Of a DNA stretch of 64,000 nucleotides, positions 28,266 through 37,014 are shown in pieces (position 1 is the stretch's first letter; each line of letters starts with the position of its first letter). The stretch comes from Bradyrhizobium erythrophlei. Its GTDB lineage: Bacteria > Pseudomonadota > Alphaproteobacteria > Rhizobiales > Xanthobacteraceae. The stretch covers positions 2,914,001-2,978,000 of the forward strand of contig NZ_LT670818.1 of assembly GCF_900129505.1 (NCBI RefSeq), written 5' to 3'. Below the pieces are notes generated by a model. The model worked only from the letters and a program-made list of their open reading frames with translations. It had not been told where the DNA came from and made no database searches. Made by a program: the position numbers and the translations under genes.

Positions 28266-29203
28266 GCAAGGCCCTTCGCCATTTTCTCGATCTCAACGAG
28301 CTTCCGACCAGGGAGCTGCGCGACGTGCTCGCCCTGAGCGGCGCCATGAAGGCGAAGCTGAAGGCGTACAAGAGCAATCAGGGCGCGAAGCCGAACCGGC
28401 CGCTCGAGGGCAAGACGCTGGCGATGATCTTCGAAAAGCCGTCGACCCGCACCCGGGTATCGTTCGACGTCGGCATGCGCCAGCTCGGCGGTGAAGCGAT
28501 CATGCTGACGGGCGCGGAAATGCAGCTCGGCCGCGGCGAAACCATCGCCGACACCGCACGGGTGCTGTCGCGTTACGTCGACGCCATCATGATCCGCATC
28601 CTCAACCACGATGCGCTGCTGGAACTCGCCGCGCATGCCACGGTGCCCGTGATCAACGGACTGACGCGGCGCTCTCATCCCTGCCAGGTGATGGCGGACC
28701 TCATGACGTTCGAGGAACATCGCGGCCCGATCGAGGGCCGCATTGTGGCCTGGAGCGGCGACGACAACAACGTGCTGGCGTCGTGGGCGCATGCGGCGGA
28801 GCGGTTCAAGTTCACGTTGAACATCGCGACCCCGCCGGAGCTCGCGCCGTCAAAGCCGATGCGGGACTGGATCAAGGCAACGCAGGCCTCGATCGTGCTC
28901 GGCAACGATCCGGAAGCCGCCGTCCGCGGCGCCGATTGCGTGGTCACCGACACCTGGTTCTCGATGGGCGACAAGGATGGCGAGCATCGCCATAATCTGC
29001 TCAAGCCCTATCAGGTCAACGCAAGGCTGATGTCGCTGGCAAAACCCGACGCGCTGTTCATGCATTGCCTGCCCGCCCATCGTGGCGACGAGGTCACCGA
29101 CGAGGTGATCGACGGCCCGCAATCGGTGGTGTTCGACGAGGCCGAAAATCGCCTGCACGTGCAGAAGGGCATTCTGGCCTGGTGCTTCGAGGCGGTGTGC
29201 TAA
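28262..29203 (+). CDS. argF: Ornithine carbamoyltransferase
   Basis: 313 residues. Carbamoyl-phosphate site [11 protein letters not shown] near residue 58, [19 protein letters not shown] near 139, ornithine-side [11 protein letters not shown] near 230 and [11 protein letters not shown] near 268 identify the enzyme that makes citrulline. It overlaps argD by 4 bp, so one transcript supplies two steps of arginine synthesis. Confidence 0.97.
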   Translation: MSKALRHFLDLNELPTRELRDVLALSGAMKAKLKAYKSNQGAKPNRPLEGKTLAMIFEKPSTRTRVSFDVGMRQLGGEAIMLTGAEMQLGRGETIADTARVLSRYVDAIMIRILNHDALLELAAHATVPVINGLTRRSHPCQVMADLMTFEEHRGPIEGRIVAWSGDDNNVLASWAHAAERFKFTLNIATPPELAPSKPMRDWIKATQASIVLGNDPEAAVRGADCVVTDTWFSMGDKDGEHRHNLLKPYQVNARLMSLAKPDALFMHCLPAHRGDEVTDEVIDGPQSVVFDEAENRLHVQKGILAWCFEAVC

Positions 29204-29375
29204 TCCCTCCCCCTTGTGGCAGGGCTATCGCATATGACTTTCCAAAGCCCAGTCTGCGCAACTTTAGAATCGCAGGGGCCTTCGCTAGGAAATTTTCGAA
29301 TCCAATTCGGCCTCTTTGGACGGGAAAAGAATCGAAAAATTCCATATGCGATTCCCCTGCCACAAGGGGGAGGGA
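29204..29375. repeat. 172-bp element with 33-bp inverted ends
   Basis: The left arm (29204-29236) reads TCCCTCCCCCTTGTGGCAGG and ends in GCATATG; the right arm (29343-29375) is its inverse, starting CATATGCGAT and ending CAAGGGGGAGGGA. The inside also has inverted pieces (TCTAGAATCGC-like and CCAATTCG stretches). It fills the argF-hslO gap and encodes nothing obvious. It resembles a small non-coding mobile or hairpin element. Confidence 0.75.
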
Positions 29376-29422
29376 TAAAGGGCCCCTTTCGTTTTGCGCG
29401 TTCCGACCCCAGATAAAGCGCC

Positions 29423-30427
29423 ATGACATCACAATCCCCCGACTTCAAAACCGACAAAACCCCGATCCGGGCGCCGTCGGCGGTTCCGGTCGATGACGCG
29501 GTGCTGCCGTTCGACGTCGATGCGCTCGATCTGCGCGGACGGCTGACCCGGCTCGGCCCCGCGCTCGACGATGTGCTGACCAAGCACGATTATCCCGCGC
29601 CCGTGGGCAAGCTGCTCGGCGAGGCCATCGTGCTCACGACCCTGCTCGGCTCGGCGCTGAAATTCGACGGCCGCTTCATCCTGCAGACCCAGACCGACGG
29701 CCCGGTCTCGTTCCTGATCGTGGATTTCCAGGCGCCGGACCGCCTGCGCGCCTATGCGCGCTACGATGCCGCTCGCCTGAAAGAGGGCCAGGATTCCGGC
29801 GCGCTGCTCGGCAAGGGCCATCTCGCGATGACCATCGATCAGGGTCAGGACATGAGCCGCTATCAGGGAATGGTCGCGCTCGACGGCGGCACGCTCGAGG
29901 ACGCCGCGCATGAATATTTCCTGCGCTCGGAGCAGATCCCGACGCGGGTGCGGCTTGCGGTCGGCGAGGAATGGCGCGGCGGCGAGGGCGAGCGTCCCCG
30001 GCATCGCTGGCGCGCCGGCGGCATGCTGCTGCAGTTCCTGCCCAAGGCGCCGGAGCGGGCGCGGCAGGCCGACCTGCATCCCGGCGATGCGCCGGAAGGC
30101 GTCGCGACCCATACCGTGGCGGAGGACGATGCCTGGGTCGAAGGCCAGTCGCTGATCGCGACGGTGGAGGATATCGAACTGATCGATCCGGATCTGTCGG
30201 GCGAGCGGCTGCTTTACCGTTTGTTTCACGAGCGCGGCGTGCGCGTGTTCGCGCCGCTGCCGCTGCGCGCGCAATGCTCCTGCTCGCGCGAAGCGGTATC
30301 CTCGATGCTGAAGAGTTTTTCGCCGCAGGACCGCGCCGACATGGTCAAGGACGGCAAGGTGGTCGTGACCTGCGAATTCTGCTCGTCGGTGTATCAGTTC
30401 ACCCCGCACGAAGCGGGCGTGGAATAG
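29423..30427 (+). CDS. hslO: Hsp33 redox-regulated chaperone
   Basis: 334 residues. The N-terminal chaperone domain runs to about residue 240. The C-terminal redox switch has the four zinc cysteines in C-x-C (AQCSCSREAV) and C-x2-C (VTCEFCSSVYQF). Under oxidative stress the zinc is lost and the protein becomes an ATP-independent holdase. It follows argF with only the inverted-repeat element between, an order I recognise from related bacteria. Residues 1-30 are a variable extension. Confidence 0.95.
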   Translation: MTSQSPDFKTDKTPIRAPSAVPVDDAVLPFDVDALDLRGRLTRLGPALDDVLTKHDYPAPVGKLLGEAIVLTTLLGSALKFDGRFILQTQTDGPVSFLIVDFQAPDRLRAYARYDAARLKEGQDSGALLGKGHLAMTIDQGQDMSRYQGMVALDGGTLEDAAHEYFLRSEQIPTRVRLAVGEEWRGGEGERPRHRWRAGGMLLQFLPKAPERARQADLHPGDAPEGVATHTVAEDDAWVEGQSLIATVEDIELIDPDLSGERLLYRLFHERGVRVFAPLPLRAQCSCSREAVSSMLKSFSPQDRADMVKDGKVVVTCEFCSSVYQFTPHEAGVE

Positions 30428-31182
30428 GCGCGGGCTCGCTTCGACCGGGATAGCCGGCGAAAAATGGCGCCTGGGCTAATTTCGGATTTTCAGAATTCAA
30501 CTTGACGCCGGGGGCAAATCAGCACTATAGCGATTTGGTCCCGTCCCACAGAGGGGCGTTGCGCAACGTCACGAAACGCGGAGCGGGATGCGGTGGACGC
30601 GGGCGGCGCGCTTGACGGGCGATGCCGTTTGCGGACGGAGAAGTCGTGTGGTTCTGACGCCCCGACGCTGGCGTCAAGTTCTTGAGATGCAAATTTCTCA
30701 GGGGCGACGGTGGCAAGAAAGCCCGGTCACCGGGAAGAGCGCGAAGGAAGCCGTTAAAACCATTGCGCGGGGAATGCCGGGTGACTCCGGTGTGACCTGA
30801 CTAACGCGTGTGCGTTCTACCACTACCATTGCACACGCGGCTATCGGGCGCCCGGCATTCCCTGCGCCCTCCGATGAAGAGGGCGGGAATTTAATAGCAA
30901 AGCTCGGGCGAAACACGCCGCGAGATCGCGAAGTTGCGCGCGGTGATCTCCCCTCCCTCCACGCGCGCTTGCGCGTGGAGGGAGGGGTCGGGGGTCTATC
31001 AGTTTACTTCTCTGGCAAAGAGTTTGCCGAGGCCCCCCACCCCCGACCCCTCCCCGCCGCTTCGGGGGGAGGGGAGCAGAGCAGAGCAGAGCAGTTGTTC
31101 GCGATGGCAGGCTGTTTGAAAATTGAAATACGTCACGATCGAGAAGGCACGAACGCGCCACAGAGGCGGCCGTCAGTCTGCG
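30428..31182. repeat. Gene-free repeat-rich gap
   Basis: 755 bp with no ORF I can support. The first part (about 30533-30910) contains inverted pieces around ACGCGTGTGCGTT/TTGCACACGCG and GCGCCCGGCATTCCC, resembling a long sequence that recurs in bradyrhizobial intergenic DNA (recalled, not searched). The second part (30949-31075) is the family-5 hairpin repeat with CTCCCTCCACGCGCG/GCGCGTGGAGGGAG and a C-rich/G-rich end. A GCAGA-type triplication lies at about 31075-31094. Confidence 0.6.
30949..31075. repeat. Dispersed hairpin repeat, family 5
   Basis: Hairpin CCTCCACGCGC/GCGCGTGGAGG, then GGGGTCTATC, a CTCTGGCAAAGAGTTTGC core, and CCCCACCCCCGACCCC with a facing G-rich arm. The same layout recurs at 53514-53672. 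Confidence 0.75.
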
Positions 31183-31479
31183 CTACCGCGCGCTGGAAGG
31201 GCCGCGATCGTTCCATTTGCTCCAGGGCGCGCTGGCCAGCGTCTGAAAGTCGGTGCTGAGAGGACGGCGGCTTTGCCGCTCATAGGCGGCGACGATCTGC
31301 TCGGAATCCCTGATCTTCCGCTTGAGCTCGATCACGATCTCCTGTGTCTGCTCCGTCGCCTTTGGACTCGCAATGGAGCCAAAGGTGAACCTGGATGTTT
31401 CGTACTGCTTCAGGGCGTCGCGGTGCTTCCTGATCTGGGCGCGATGCCACGCAATTTGACTGTTACTGTCTGCAGCCAT
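31183..31479 (-). CDS. Hypothetical protein, charged helical
   Basis: 98 residues from the ATG giving MAADSNSQIAWHRAQIRKHRD; the frame is open 10 codons further upstream. The sequence is a long charged helix likely to form a coiled coil (residues 10-70), with a Ser/Pro-rich tail. No domain recognised. It lies alone between repeats, convergent with nothing. Confidence 0.6.
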   Translation of the reverse strand: MAADSNSQIAWHRAQIRKHRDALKQYETSRFTFGSIASPKATEQTQEIVIELKRKIRDSEQIVAAYERQSRRPLSTDFQTLASAPWSKWNDRGPSSAR

Positions 31480-31730
31480 GTGAGTCTCCTGGAACCGAAG
31501 CTTGAGCATAGGTGATTCGCCAGGCTTGGGAGGCCCCTGAATTGGCGGGTTGGAACTACAGCTTCCGCGCCCACTCCCACCGGTGTCGTTACCCGCGAAT
31601 GCGGGTGATCCAGTATTCCAGAGACATCAGTGATTGATCCGAAAGGCCGCGGCGTACTGGATGCCCCGCTGGAGCCTGTCATCGGGCTCGCCAAAGGCGA
31701 GACCCGGTGGCGGAGCATGACAAGGGCGCG

Positions 31731-32123
31731 TCAGTTCAACACCCGCTTGCTGTCGGGGCTGTCGAGCGAGAAGGTCGGCACCTCGATTTCGAACAGCTCG
31801 CCGCTCTCGCTGACCATTTGATAGCGCCCGGTCATGAAGCCCGAGGCAGTCTGCAGCGGCACGCCCGAGGTGTATTCGAAGCGCTCGCCCGGCGCGAGCA
31901 CGGGCTGTTCGCCGATCACGCCTTCGCCGCGCACCTCCTGCTTGCGTCCCGAAGCATCGGTGATGATCCAGTGCCGCGTCCGCAGCTGCACCGTCTCATC
32001 ACCGGTGTTGGTGATGACGATGGTATAGGACCAGAAATATTCGCGTCTTTCGACCGAAGAGCGCCCGGGAAGGAAGTTCGGCTCCACGGTGACTTCGATC
32101 TGGCGGGTAACGGCACGGTACAT
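31731..32123 (-). CDS. apaG: ApaG domain protein
   Basis: 130 residues, the family length. It begins MYRAVTRQIEVTVEPNFLPGRSS and has the diagnostic YFWSYTIVITNTGDETVQLRTRHWIITDASGR and GEGVIGEQPVLAPGERFEYTSGVPLQTASGFMTGRYQM. ApaG forms a fibronectin-like fold and has been linked to divalent-cation handling, with no enzyme activity proven. The upstream 34 in-frame codons are rejected because the family starts at this Met. Confidence 0.95.
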   Translation of the reverse strand: MYRAVTRQIEVTVEPNFLPGRSSVERREYFWSYTIVITNTGDETVQLRTRHWIITDASGRKQEVRGEGVIGEQPVLAPGERFEYTSGVPLQTASGFMTGRYQMVSESGELFEIEVPTFSLDSPDSKRVLN

Positions 32124-32379
32124 GCGGACGATTCTTTCCAAATCGGCTGATATCATAGCGAAGAATCCGGCCGGAACCAATCGCCTGCCGGCCAGGCCCA
32201 AATCCCGGCCATCCACATTGGCCATCGTCGTTTCAACATAGTTTCGACCTAGATCGCGAACCGCGAAAGGTCGAATATCCCCCTCATTCGCTTGTCCGAC
32301 TTGTTTGCAACCCGCGTGCCGATACTATCTTTGCTGTGGTGCAAGCGCGCAAGACCGAACCGCCCAACACCGGTGCCAG

Positions 32380-33648
32380 ATGACGTCCATTGCCGATCGA
32401 ATTGCCGGACCACCGCTCGCGGGCGCACCCGACGCGATCGCGCGCGACGCGGCGCCCGCGCGGGCCGTGCGGGCGCCGACGATTTCGTTTCCGGTGCTCG
32501 GCGGCGAGCGTGAATTGCGGCTCGATCTGTTCCGCGGGCTGGCGCTGTGGCTGATCTTCATCGATCATTTGCCGCCCAATCTCCTGACCTGGTTCACGAT
32601 CCGCAATTACGGCTTCAGCGACGCCACCGAGATTTTCATTTTCATCTCCGGCTATACCGCGGCGTTCGTGTACGGCCGCGCCATGCTGGAGTCCGGTTTC
32701 GTGGTCGCGACCGCGCGCATCCTGCGGCGGGTCTGGCAGATCTACGTCGCGCATGTGTTCCTGTTCACGATCTTCCTCGCGGAAATTTCCTACGTGGCGA
32801 CCAGTTTCGAGAACCCGCTGTACACGGAAGAAATGGGGATCATGGACTTCCTCAAGCAGCCGGACGTCACCATCGTCCAGGCGCTGCTGCTCAGGTTCCG
32901 TCCGGTCAACATGGACGTGCTGCCGCTTTATATCGTGCTGATGCTGTTTCTGCCGCTGATCCTGTGGCTGATGAAGTGGCGGGCCGACCTCACGCTGGCG
33001 CTGTCGGTCCTGCTCTACGCGGTGACCTGGGAATACGACCTGTATTTGTCGGCCTATCCGAACGGCTACTGGGCCTTCAATCCGCTGGCATGGCAATTGC
33101 TGTTCGTATTCGGGGCGTGGTGCGCGCTCGGCGGAGCGCGGCGAATGTCCGGTATCCTGTCGTCGCGGATCACGCTCTGGATTTCGTTCGCCTATCTGCT
33201 TGCCGCATTCTGCGTCACGCTGACCTGGTATTTCCCGCAATTGAGCTATCTGATGCCGCGCCGACTCGAGCAATGGATGTATCCGATCGACAAGACCGAC
33301 CTGGACGTGCTGCGGTTCGCGCATTTCCTGGCGCTGGCGGCTCTCACGGTTCGGTTCCTGCCAAAGGACTGGCCGGGACTGAAATCGCACTGGCTGCGGC
33401 CGCTGATCCTGTGCGGGCAGCATTCCCTGGAGATTTTCTGCCTCGGCGTGTTCCTGGCGTTCGCAGGGCACTTTGTGCTGGCCGAGGTCTCCGGCGGTGC
33501 TGCAATGCACTTCCTGATCAGTATTTCCGGGATCCTGATCATGTGGGCCGTGGCATGGGTGATTTCGTGGTACAAGCGGGTCGCCGACAAGAGCGCTTCG
33601 CGGACGAAAGGCGCCACGGGCAACGCCGATATGGCGGGAGGGGGCTGA
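32380..33648 (+). CDS. opgC: OpgC-type membrane acyltransferase
   Basis: 422 residues with about ten membrane helices, matching OpgC, which adds succinyl or similar groups to osmoregulated periplasmic glucans. Family signatures are RELRLDLFRGLALWLIFIDHLP near residue 45, NYGFSDATEIFIFISGYTAAFVYG, WQIYVAHVFLF, and the C-terminal LCGQHSLEIFCLGVFLAFAGHF. The start is the ATG at 32380. Its TGA overlaps the next ATG (ATGA), so it is coupled to two SGNH-type genes. Confidence 0.85.
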   Translation: MTSIADRIAGPPLAGAPDAIARDAAPARAVRAPTISFPVLGGERELRLDLFRGLALWLIFIDHLPPNLLTWFTIRNYGFSDATEIFIFISGYTAAFVYGRAMLESGFVVATARILRRVWQIYVAHVFLFTIFLAEISYVATSFENPLYTEEMGIMDFLKQPDVTIVQALLLRFRPVNMDVLPLYIVLMLFLPLILWLMKWRADLTLALSVLLYAVTWEYDLYLSAYPNGYWAFNPLAWQLLFVFGAWCALGGARRMSGILSSRITLWISFAYLLAAFCVTLTWYFPQLSYLMPRRLEQWMYPIDKTDLDVLRFAHFLALAALTVRFLPKDWPGLKSHWLRPLILCGQHSLEIFCLGVFLAFAGHFVLAEVSGGAAMHFLISISGILIMWAVAWVISWYKRVADKSASRTKGATGNADMAGGG

Positions 33649-34412
33649 TGCAGTCCAACTCGGGAGCTATCCTGGGGTTGACGATGCTGGCCGGTCTTTT
33701 GACCGCGGTACCGGTGCCCGTTCGCGCGCAAGATGCTCCCCAAAGCTGCGAAGTTCCCGCATACCTGCTGACCACCGAAAGTTCCCTTCCCAAGGTCGCG
33801 GAGACCGTGAAAAGTGGCCATCCACTGGATATATTGGTGGTGGGCAGCCGGTCCTCCACCATCAGCACGTCAGAGGCGAGTGCCTACCCGGCGCGGTTGC
33901 AGGCGGCGTTGAAAGAGAAACTGCCTTTGACCACGGTAAACCTATCCGTAGAAATACAGACCAAGAAAACAGCCGAGGAAGTCGCCGCCAGCCTCGTTAA
34001 GCTGGTGGAAGACAAAAAGCCTACTTTGGTTGTCTGGCAGACCGGCACGGTCGATGCTATGCGCTCCATCGATCCCGATGATTTCCGCGCAGCCGTCGAC
34101 GAAGGTGTTGTTGCGCTGCAAAATGCGGGAGCCGACGTGGTCTTGATGAATCTGCAATATAGTCCGCGCACCGAGACGATGATTTCGGTACCGCCCTATC
34201 TGGATAATATGCGGGTGGTGGCGCAACAGCACGACGTTCCGCTGTTCGACCGCTTCGCCATCATGCATCAGTGGAACGATGCCGGAGACTTCGACCTGTT
34301 CACCGCCGTCCATGGCATCGAGCTTGCGAAGCGCGTGCATGATTGCCTCGGCCAGGCGCTGTCGAAATTCGTGATCGACGCCGCCCATCTCGACCCGGCC
34401 CAGCAAAATTGA
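33648..34412 (+). CDS. Periplasmic SGNH-like protein with degenerate active site
   Basis: 254 residues with a signal peptide (cleavage after VRAQD near residue 26). The fold looks like an SGNH/GDSL hydrolase: block I is LVVGSRSSTIS, block III is WQTGTVDAM, block V is FTAVHGIELAKRVHDCL. Compared with the next gene, the block V Asp of D-x-x-H is replaced by Thr, so the triad looks incomplete. It overlaps opgC by 4 bp (exactly ATGA). A binding or accessory role in glucan acylation is possible; that is inference. Confidence 0.75.
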   Translation: MQSNSGAILGLTMLAGLLTAVPVPVRAQDAPQSCEVPAYLLTTESSLPKVAETVKSGHPLDILVVGSRSSTISTSEASAYPARLQAALKEKLPLTTVNLSVEIQTKKTAEEVAASLVKLVEDKKPTLVVWQTGTVDAMRSIDPDDFRAAVDEGVVALQNAGADVVLMNLQYSPRTETMISVPPYLDNMRVVAQQHDVPLFDRFAIMHQWNDAGDFDLFTAVHGIELAKRVHDCLGQALSKFVIDAAHLDPAQQN

Positions 34413-34425
34413 GGATCTAGCGTTA

Positions 34426-35457
34426 ATGAGTCGTGTAAGCCCTTTTCGCCGAATGGCAGCGCTGGCCGGGTCCGCGATCGCGGTCGCGGCGGTTGTATTG
34501 CTGACGCCGGCCTGCCTCTCGCTCGCGCGCGCGGAAGCTGCCCAGCCGATCCAGCAGGCCGCCGTATCCGGACCTGTCAAATCCGATAATTCGAAGCCGG
34601 CCGCGGCGCCGGCGACCGGTGCGGGCGCAGCAGTCGCAACCGATCAGGCCAACCCGGCGCAGCCGAAGAGCCTTACGGCCAAGGCAATCGACACCGTGAA
34701 GGAAGTCGCGAAATCGGCCGGTGACATTTTCAGCCGCGTGCCGTGCCTGCCGCCGAGGGGCGGCGCCAAATCGATGGGATCGCTACCGCATGTCGCAAAG
34801 AAGCTGGCTTCGGGCGAGCCGGTCGTGATCGTCGCCTTCGGTTCCTCGTCGACCCAGGGGTTTGGCGTCACGTCGCCCGAATTCACCTATCCCAACCGGC
34901 TGGCCAGGCAACTGCGCCGGCAATATCCCACCGCCAACATCACCGTCCTCAATCAGGGCAAGGGCGGCGAGGATGCGCCGGAAATGATGAAGCGGATCCA
35001 GACCGAAGTGATCGACATGAAGCCGGATCTCGTGATCTGGCAGGTCGGCACCAACGCTGTGCTGCGCAACCTCGATCCAGCGGAGACCGCGCTGATGGTG
35101 GAGGATGGTGTCGCGCGCATCCAGGCCGCCGGCGCCGATCTCGTACTGGTCGATCCGCAATACTCGCCGCAAGTCAACCAGCGCGCCGAGAGCGCGAGCA
35201 GGATGATCAAGCTGCTCGGCAAGGTCGCCGAGCTCCGTCATGTCGGCATCTTCCCGCGCTTCGAGGTGATGCGCGAATGGCACGAACAGCAGGCGCTGCC
35301 GATCGACAGCTTCGTCATCGCCGACGGCCTGCACATGAACGACTGGGGCTACGCCTGCTTCGCGCAACTGCTCGGCGACGACATCATCAAGTCGGTCGGC
35401 CAGATCAAGCTCGGCGTCAATGTGCCGGGTAGCGTGCTGTCCTACCGGCCGATGTGA
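34426..35457 (+). CDS. Periplasmic SGNH/GDSL-family hydrolase
   Basis: 343 residues. A signal peptide or N-terminal anchor (about 10-36) is followed by an Ala/Pro-rich linker (about 40-85) and the SGNH domain (about 125-325): block I VAFGSSSTQGFG with the nucleophile Ser, block II around NQGKGGEDAPEM (Gly), block III WQVGTNAV (Asn), block V DGLHMNDWGY (Asp-His). All four family residues are present. It lies 13 bp after the degenerate paralogue and probably acts as an esterase or acyl transferase on a periplasmic glucan. Confidence 0.82.
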   Translation: MSRVSPFRRMAALAGSAIAVAAVVLLTPACLSLARAEAAQPIQQAAVSGPVKSDNSKPAAAPATGAGAAVATDQANPAQPKSLTAKAIDTVKEVAKSAGDIFSRVPCLPPRGGAKSMGSLPHVAKKLASGEPVVIVAFGSSSTQGFGVTSPEFTYPNRLARQLRRQYPTANITVLNQGKGGEDAPEMMKRIQTEVIDMKPDLVIWQVGTNAVLRNLDPAETALMVEDGVARIQAAGADLVLVDPQYSPQVNQRAESASRMIKLLGKVAELRHVGIFPRFEVMREWHEQQALPIDSFVIADGLHMNDWGYACFAQLLGDDIIKSVGQIKLGVNVPGSVLSYRPM

Positions 35458-35462
35458 GGTCG

Positions 35463-35527
35463 GCGAGTTGCGAATAGCGATTAGTAAAGACATCCATCTA
35501 CTCACTACTCGCTATTCGCTATTCGCC
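35463..35527. repeat. Inverted repeat, family 2
   Basis: CGAGTTGCGAATAGCGATTA opposite CTACTCGCTATTCGCTATTCGCC between the convergent SGNH and metZ genes. Same family as 11774-11844 and 13325-13385. Confidence 0.7.
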
Positions 35528-35532
35528 CCCCC

Positions 35533-36738
35533 TCAAGCCTTGTCCAGCGCCGCGTACAAATCCTCGATCAGATCGTCGTGGTGTTCGAGCCCGGCGGAGA
35601 ACCTGACAAAACCTTCGCTGATGCCGAGTTCGGCGCGCGCCTCCGGCGTCAGCCGCTGATGCGTGGTGGTCGCGGGATGGGTGACGAGGCTCTTGGCGTC
35701 GCCGAGATTGTTGGAGATCCGCGCGAGCTTCAGCGCGTTGAGCGTGCGGAACGCCGCCGGCTTGCCGCCCTTGACCTCGAAGCCGATCAGCGTCGATCCG
35801 GCGCGCATCTGCTTCTTGACCAGAGCCGCCTGCGGGTGATCGGCGCGGCCGGGATAGATCAGCCGCGAGATTTTCGGATGCTGCGCCAGTGCTTCGGCGA
35901 TCGCCGCCGCCGTTTCGGTCTGCGCGCGCACCCGCACCGCCAGCGTCTCCAGCCCCTTCAGCAACACCCAGGCGTTGAACGGCGACATCGACGGGCCGGT
36001 CTGGCGCATGAAGGTGTGGATGTGCTCGGCGATGAACGCTTCCGAGGAAAGGATGACGCCGCCAAGGCAGCGGCCCTGGCCGTCGATGTGCTTGGTCGCG
36101 GAATACACCACGACGTCGGCACCCAAGGTCAGCGGGCTCTGCCAGATCGGGGTCGCGAACACATTGTCGACGATCAGCCTGGCGCCGCCCGCATGCGCGA
36201 TCTCCGCGATGCTGCCGATATCGAGCACGTCGAGGGTCGGATTGGTCGGGCTCTCCAGGAAACAGCTTTTGGTGTTCGGCCGCATCGCCTTGTGCCACTG
36301 GTCGAGATCGAGGCCGTCGACCAAAGTGGATGAGATGCCATAGCGCGGCAACAGATCCTCCACCACATAGCGGCAGGATCCGAACATCGCCTTCGCCGCC
36401 ACCACGTGATCGCCGGCTTTCAGCGGCGCCAGAATGGCTGTTGTCACCGCGGCCATGCCGGTGGCGGTGGCGCGCGCGGCTTCGGCGCCTTCGAGCTCGA
36501 TCATGCGGCGCTCGAACATCGAGATGTTGGGATTGGAAAAGCGCGAATAGATGAAGCCGGGATCTTCGCCCTTGAACCGCGCCTCGCACTGCTCGGCGGT
36601 GTCATAGACGAAGCCCTGGGTCAGGAACAGCGCCTCGGACGTTTCGGCGAATTGCGAGCGCAAGGTGCCGGAATGGACCAGCCGGGTTTCGGGACGGTAG
36701 CGGGCGGTGGATGACGCCGGTTTGGTAGCCTCAGACAT
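35533..36738 (-). CDS. metZ: O-succinylhomoserine sulfhydrylase
   Basis: 401 residues, PLP-dependent Cys/Met-metabolism family; makes homocysteine from O-succinylhomoserine and sulfide. Key motifs are FIYSRFSNPNISMFERRMIELEGAE, ATGMAAV, VDNVFATPIWQ near residue 180, the PLP-Lys site VVYSATKHIDGQGRCLGG near 205, and VTHPATTTHQRLTPEARAELGI near 355. The upstream leader holds a SAM-II riboswitch, which independently supports a methionine-pathway role. The ribosome site is AGGAGG six bases before ATG. Confidence 0.96.
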   Translation of the reverse strand: MSEATKPASSTARYRPETRLVHSGTLRSQFAETSEALFLTQGFVYDTAEQCEARFKGEDPGFIYSRFSNPNISMFERRMIELEGAEAARATATGMAAVTTAILAPLKAGDHVVAAKAMFGSCRYVVEDLLPRYGISSTLVDGLDLDQWHKAMRPNTKSCFLESPTNPTLDVLDIGSIAEIAHAGGARLIVDNVFATPIWQSPLTLGADVVVYSATKHIDGQGRCLGGVILSSEAFIAEHIHTFMRQTGPSMSPFNAWVLLKGLETLAVRVRAQTETAAAIAEALAQHPKISRLIYPGRADHPQAALVKKQMRAGSTLIGFEVKGGKPAAFRTLNALKLARISNNLGDAKSLVTHPATTTHQRLTPEARAELGISEGFVRFSAGLEHHDDLIEDLYAALDKA

Positions 36739-36787
36739 GTGACCTCCTGAGTGACCACCCCAAGGAAGCCCTCGGGGAAATGGTCAC

Positions 36788-36822
36788 AAAAAAACCGGCC
36801 TGGAAAAATTCCACAGGCCGGG
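36788..36822 (-). terminator. Rho-independent terminator of the metZ leader
   Basis: Read on the minus strand: CCCGGCCTGTGGAA, a TTT loop, TTCCAGGCCGG, then seven T. The same CCCGGCCTG arm can pair instead with CAGGCCGGG at 36834-36842, immediately after the aptamer, giving two mutually exclusive hairpins, the layout expected of an antiterminator/terminator pair. Confidence 0.82.
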
Positions 36823-36842
36823 ATCACACTGTCCCCGGCCTG

Positions 36843-36895
36843 TTTAGCGACTTATTTAACGTGGCTGCAAGCCGGCCGGCTCAAATCACCACGGG
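36843..36895 (-). promoter_or_regulatory. SAM-II riboswitch aptamer
   Basis: On the minus strand the leader reads CGTGGTGATTTGAGCCGGCC, then GGCTTGCAGCCACGTTAAAT, then AAGTCGCTAAA. These are the conserved blocks of the alphaproteobacterial SAM-II (metA) aptamer, including the loop that pairs with GCTAAA to make the pseudoknot. It lies about 105 bp upstream of the metZ ATG and is followed directly by the alternative hairpins described for the terminator. High S-adenosylmethionine should lower metZ expression. Confidence 0.93.
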
Positions 36896-37014
36896 ATAAG
36901 TCACGCTGATATTCCCTTGCGCCCTTTCCGTCAAGGCGGCCATCGGATAACCGGTAAAAGTCCGTATTTTCAGCGTCTGGATGGCTATAACAGGGTCATC
37001 CCGGGGACCCCATC

